Positions 61,374 to 64,000 of a DNA stretch of 64,000 nucleotides are shown here, piece after piece. The number at the start of each line of letters is the position of its first letter. The first letter of the stretch is position 1. This stretch comes from JAVKDP01 sp040222185. GTDB lineage: Bacteria; Bacteroidota; Rhodothermia; Balneolales; Balneolaceae. The stretch lies in assembly GCA_040222185.1 (NCBI GenBank), contig JAVKDP010000079.1, positions 1 through 64,000 on the forward strand, given 5' to 3'. A model generated the notes under the pieces. That model did not search any database. It was given only the letters and a program-made list of their open reading frames with translations, and was not told the DNA's origin. The translations under genes and the position numbers were made by a program.

Positions 61374-61397
61374 AAGGAATCATTCCTTTCACTTTAA
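61365..61397. terminator. Strong bidirectional terminator
   Basis: A perfect 16-bp inverted repeat TTAAAGTGAAAGGAAT / ATTCCTTTCACTTTAA separated by one base, between the convergent dprA and 61407-61832 genes. A- and T-tracts flank both sides. The dprA stop codon is inside the first arm. Confidence 0.9.
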
Positions 61398-61406
61398 TCA
61401 TTTTCT

Positions 61407-61832
61407 TTATTTCTCGAAGATGCCAATTCCGAAGTAGCAAGGCTCTATCTCGCAGGAGTACATAGTAACTTTGAGCTCATATTGTCCTGAATATGCAGGA
61501 GAATATGTTACTACAGGATAATCATCCTCTTCGGTATCCTTATCAATTTCTTCACCGTTAACATTGTTCAGATATAAATCAATGTCTTCACAATCGGCAT
61601 CACATACAGCAACAAATATATAATCTTTACTGGCAGAAAAGTTAAATGTCCAGCTAGTATTGTCGTCTGCATCCAGTCCGCCTACAATATAATTTTTTAC
61701 TGTATAGCCTAAATCCGAAGCTTCAGTATATGAGTTCTGCAATTGTTCCCAAACAATTTCTGTAGATGTTTGAGCACTAGCGTAGTTAAAACTGAATAGC
61801 CCTAAAATTAAAACGAAGAAAAGTTTTTTCAT
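61407..61832 (-). CDS. Secreted PPC-like protein
   Basis: 141 aa with a signal peptide (cleavage near ASAQ). The remainder resembles a bacterial pre-peptidase C-terminal (PPC) beta sandwich: WTFNFSASKDYIFVAVCDADCEDIDLYL (the DIDLYL strand) and YSPAYSGQYELKVTMYSC. Two cysteine pairs may form disulfides. Such modules bind carbohydrate or protein at the surface. Alone on its strand; the strong terminator lies after its end. Confidence 0.75.
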   Translation of the reverse strand: MKKLFFVLILGLFSFNYASAQTSTEIVWEQLQNSYTEASDLGYTVKNYIVGGLDADDNTSWTFNFSASKDYIFVAVCDADCEDIDLYLNNVNGEEIDKDTEEDDYPVVTYSPAYSGQYELKVTMYSCEIEPCYFGIGIFEK

Positions 61833-61972
61833 AGATACCCCTTTAGTTAGTTATGGCTCTATAGCCAATATTTGAGTCTGAATAAAAGGAAAATAGTTGA
61901 GATATACACTACCTCAGAAAGGGTATTTAGAAAACTTCTTTTAGCAAAACTGAATAAAAAATGAAATGATGG

Positions 61973-63709
61973 TTAACCAGCTTTTTTCTCAGCTATATAC
62001 CGATCTACAATTTCTTCCAGGATGCTCATAGTTACGGTTCCCTTAGACAGGATAACATTATGAAACTCTTTCACATCAAATTCAGAACCAAGGGCATATT
62101 CCGCTTTTAGGCGAAGCCTTTTAATAGTTATCTCTCCAATCTTATAAGCTAATGCCTGTCCAGGCCAGGTTATATACCGATTAATCTCAGTGTTAACTTC
62201 GTGTATAGACAGTGCTGAGTTCTCAGCAAGAAAAGCAACAGCTTGATCCCTGGTCCAACCTTTATAATGGATGCCTGTATCTATCACTAACCTACAAGCC
62301 CTCCACATTTCGTAGGTAAGACGACCAAATAAGCTGTAAGAATCTTCATAGAGTCCAAGCTCATGGCCCAGGTATTCAGCGTATAAGCCCCAACCCTCAC
62401 CAAATGCATTGATGTACATATTCCTACGAAAAGTTGGTAAGCTTTCAAGTTCCGCTGTTAATGCGATCTGTAAGTGATGGCCAGGCATTGCTTCATGAAG
62501 AGTAAGTGCTTCAAGAGTGTATAAAGTTCTGCTTTCAAGCTTTGTAGTATTTACCCAGTATTGGCCACCTCTATCGGAATCAAGAGAAGCTCCTGAGTAC
62601 CTGCCTGTTGTATAATTAGGAGCTAAATAATCCGGAACAGGAACCACTCCATAAGGTTGTCTTGGCAATAAGTTAAAGAGAGAGGGGAGCCTGCCATCAA
62701 TCTTCTTTGCTATAAATGATGCCTCTTTAAGCAATTCATCGCCGGTTTTAGGAAAGAACTGGGGATCTGTTCTCAGAAAATTCATGAACTCAGCCATAGA
62801 CCCTTCAAATTCTAAATCTACCAGTACTTGTTCCATCTGAGATCGGATTCGCTCCACTTCTTTCATCCCCAATTCAAATACTTCATCGGGTGTGGTGTTT
62901 GATGTAGTGTAGTAGCGAACTTTGTGCTCGTAGTATTTCTTTCCATTTAAAACTGTGGAAGCTCCAAGTTCCGGGCGTGTACTTGGAAAATATTCTTCTT
63001 CAAAAAATTTCTTCAGTCCATAATAACTGGCGGTTGCGTACTCAGAAATATAACTACGAGCAGTTGTTTGTAAAACCGACCATTCATCTTCTGAGACTGC
63101 TTTGGGTTTCATTTCAAATGGTTTCCAAAAAATGGAAGACTCAGGATTATCTACGATATAGGGATCATACGTAACACTGTAGTTTTGCAAGCCTTCCATA
63201 GGCTGAGTGAAGCCCTGTGAGATACCTTCTCTCATCAGGTTGATATGCTCATCAAAGTATCGGGGAATGTCTTTCAGGAAGATGAGGTATTCATCTAAAG
63301 ACTCTTTGCTTCTATATGTTCTATTTGGTCGTGATAGAATCCGGGTATGAAATCCACTTTCAGAAAGTATCGGGTTTAAATATTCCTTGAATTCATAAAG
63401 CTTGACATCATTATCAAGAGTGAATGATAACAACTTGTATGAGATTAAATCATCAAATGAAAGGCTGTCTGTATTAATCTCTGAAAGCTTTTCCAGCATT
63501 TTAAGATTGAACTCATATTCATCATAGAATACTTCTTCGGTATTAAATCCCAGAGGAAATTGAGTTCTTTCTTCTTCTGTAAAGCGATTCTCATAGTAGC
63601 TATCAATTTCTGTGAGCACTTCGTTAATTGTTGAATTGCCCGTCATCTCCTGCGCAGAAAGTGTTATGGTAAAAAGGCAGTGAAATAGAAAGAGAACTAC
63701 TTTTTTCAT
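61973..63709 (-). CDS. DUF885 family, zinc-peptidase-like secreted protein
   Basis: 578 aa with a signal peptide ending LSAQ. A helical N-terminal part, then HEAMPGHHLQIAL, the HExxH-like motif (HEAMPGHH) typical of DUF885, and GEGWGLYAEYLGHELGLY (third ligand region). DUF885 proteins resemble M3/M2-type helical zinc peptidases, though activity has seldom been shown. It follows the phosphohexomutase gene by 14 bases, so the two may be co-transcribed. Confidence 0.85.
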   Translation of the reverse strand: MKKVVLFLFHCLFTITLSAQEMTGNSTINEVLTEIDSYYENRFTEEERTQFPLGFNTEEVFYDEYEFNLKMLEKLSEINTDSLSFDDLISYKLLSFTLDNDVKLYEFKEYLNPILSESGFHTRILSRPNRTYRSKESLDEYLIFLKDIPRYFDEHINLMREGISQGFTQPMEGLQNYSVTYDPYIVDNPESSIFWKPFEMKPKAVSEDEWSVLQTTARSYISEYATASYYGLKKFFEEEYFPSTRPELGASTVLNGKKYYEHKVRYYTTSNTTPDEVFELGMKEVERIRSQMEQVLVDLEFEGSMAEFMNFLRTDPQFFPKTGDELLKEASFIAKKIDGRLPSLFNLLPRQPYGVVPVPDYLAPNYTTGRYSGASLDSDRGGQYWVNTTKLESRTLYTLEALTLHEAMPGHHLQIALTAELESLPTFRRNMYINAFGEGWGLYAEYLGHELGLYEDSYSLFGRLTYEMWRACRLVIDTGIHYKGWTRDQAVAFLAENSALSIHEVNTEINRYITWPGQALAYKIGEITIKRLRLKAEYALGSEFDVKEFHNVILSKGTVTMSILEEIVDRYIAEKKAG

Positions 63710-63723
63710 GATTATCGGATTAG

Positions 63724-64000
63724 TTATACACCCAGATCCTTCAGGATAGCATTAATGGTGTTATCAAGCTGTTCAGCAACGGTATAATAGTTATTTGCAC
63801 TTTCAAGGGGTGCGTTCACGCTACAGTAAAATTTAATTTTCGGCTCTGTACCTGATGGACGGGCGGAGATAATTCCCCCTTCTTCAGTTACAAATTGAAG
63901 TACATTAGCTTTAGGAAGATCAATAGCAGTGACTTCACCAGTAACAAGATTTTTCTCTTCCTGGCTTTGATAGTCTTTAAGTAATACAACTTTTGATCCG
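63724..64000 (-). CDS. Phosphoglucomutase/phosphomannomutase, C-terminal end only
   Basis: The last 91 codons are in the window; the rest lies to the right. The fragment contains ISARPSGTEPKIKFYC, the phosphate-binding loop of domain 4 in alpha-D-phosphohexomutases, and ends LKDLGV. The enzyme interconverts hexose 1- and 6-phosphates. Exact substrate specificity needs the missing part. Confidence 0.9.
   Translation of the reverse strand, partial: GSKVVLLKDYQSQEEKNLVTGEVTAIDLPKANVLQFVTEEGGIISARPSGTEPKIKFYCSVNAPLESANNYYTVAEQLDNTINAILKDLGV

Noticed and set aside
1..64000. Mobile elements, prophage, CRISPR, tRNA or rRNA
   Set aside because: No transposase, integrase, phage gene, regular repeat-spacer array or conserved RNA sequence was seen on either strand; this was by reading, not by a dedicated search.

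Overview
The window is a 64 kb piece of an AT-rich (roughly 40% GC by eye) Gram-negative bacterial chromosome, most likely from the Bacteroidota/Balneolota group (Balneola-like). Pointers are the many secreted and lipoprotein-type proteins, a BlaI/M56/TonB-domain trio, 7TMR-DISM hybrid kinases, small Bacteroidota-type proteins of the Lacal_2735 and DUF6768 kinds (family names from memory), and the scarcity of strong Shine-Dalgarno sites. It looks like ordinary chromosome: I saw no phage, insertion sequence, CRISPR array, rRNA or tRNA, and no clear pseudogene. Genes are tightly packed, and no intergenic stretch exceeds about 300 bases. Both ends cut a gene: a sulfatase on the left and a phosphohexomutase on the right.

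Layout. 1-4.8 kb: sulfatase, GMC oxidoreductase with its gluconate-2-dehydrogenase-subunit-3-like partner, and a divergent secreted YdjC-like deacetylase (carbohydrate use). 4.8-9.9 kb: DinB protein, fructokinase-like PfkB kinase, an OsmC-metZ overlapping pair, M28 peptidase. 9.9-15.2 kb: two tandem paralogous hybrid histidine kinases. 15.2-19.3 kb: fatty acid desaturase, saccharopine-dehydrogenase-like reductase, TerC membrane protein, Gfo/Idh/MocA oxidoreductase. 19.4-24.6 kb: aspartyl protease with PDZ, S1/P1 nuclease, DinB, WYL regulator, pdxB. 24.7-26 kb: pyrimidine-nucleoside phosphorylase.

26.0-32.1 kb is the most interesting block: PspA/IM30 (the bacterial ESCRT-III relative), a second protein that visibly aligns with only the C-terminal half of that PspA, a membrane-anchored coiled-coil protein, an enoyl-CoA hydratase, a CNNM/CBS/CorC membrane protein, and a two-domain AAA+ ATPase whose N-terminal half lacks a P-loop. 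It reads as a candidate membrane-remodelling module with its own AAA+ motor.

32-38.4 kb: NTF2-like protein, agmatinase-like enzyme, flavin amine oxidase, then a BlaI repressor and M56 sensor protease followed by a TonB-domain lipoprotein and an ankyrin/beta-propeller protein. Two pairs of near-identical 16-bp dyads (TACTA-N6-TAGTA, 20 bp apart) lie upstream of blaI and again upstream of the TonB-domain gene, which marks one regulon. 38.4-46.5 kb: MBL hydrolase, Ada, VOC protein, MtfA-like peptidase with SEC-C tail, PaiB, ThuA, hypotheticals, azurin. 46.6-54.7 kb: ECF sigma factor with a membrane partner, pheA, alpha/beta hydrolase, beta-barrel, xseA, an exported LolA-like/YiiD-type thioesterase fusion, and YCII/DUF2461/TfoX small proteins. 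54.7-61.4 kb: a housekeeping run pyrC, EEP nuclease, tsaB, accD (zinc ribbon cysteines all lost), obg, dprA, closed by a strong terminator. 61.4-64 kb: secreted PPC-like protein, DUF885 peptidase-like protein, phosphohexomutase end.

Functions come from motif recognition in translated sequence; no database search was run. Start codons were re-chosen where the longest frame began at TTG/GTG but a better ATG or signal peptide lay just downstream.
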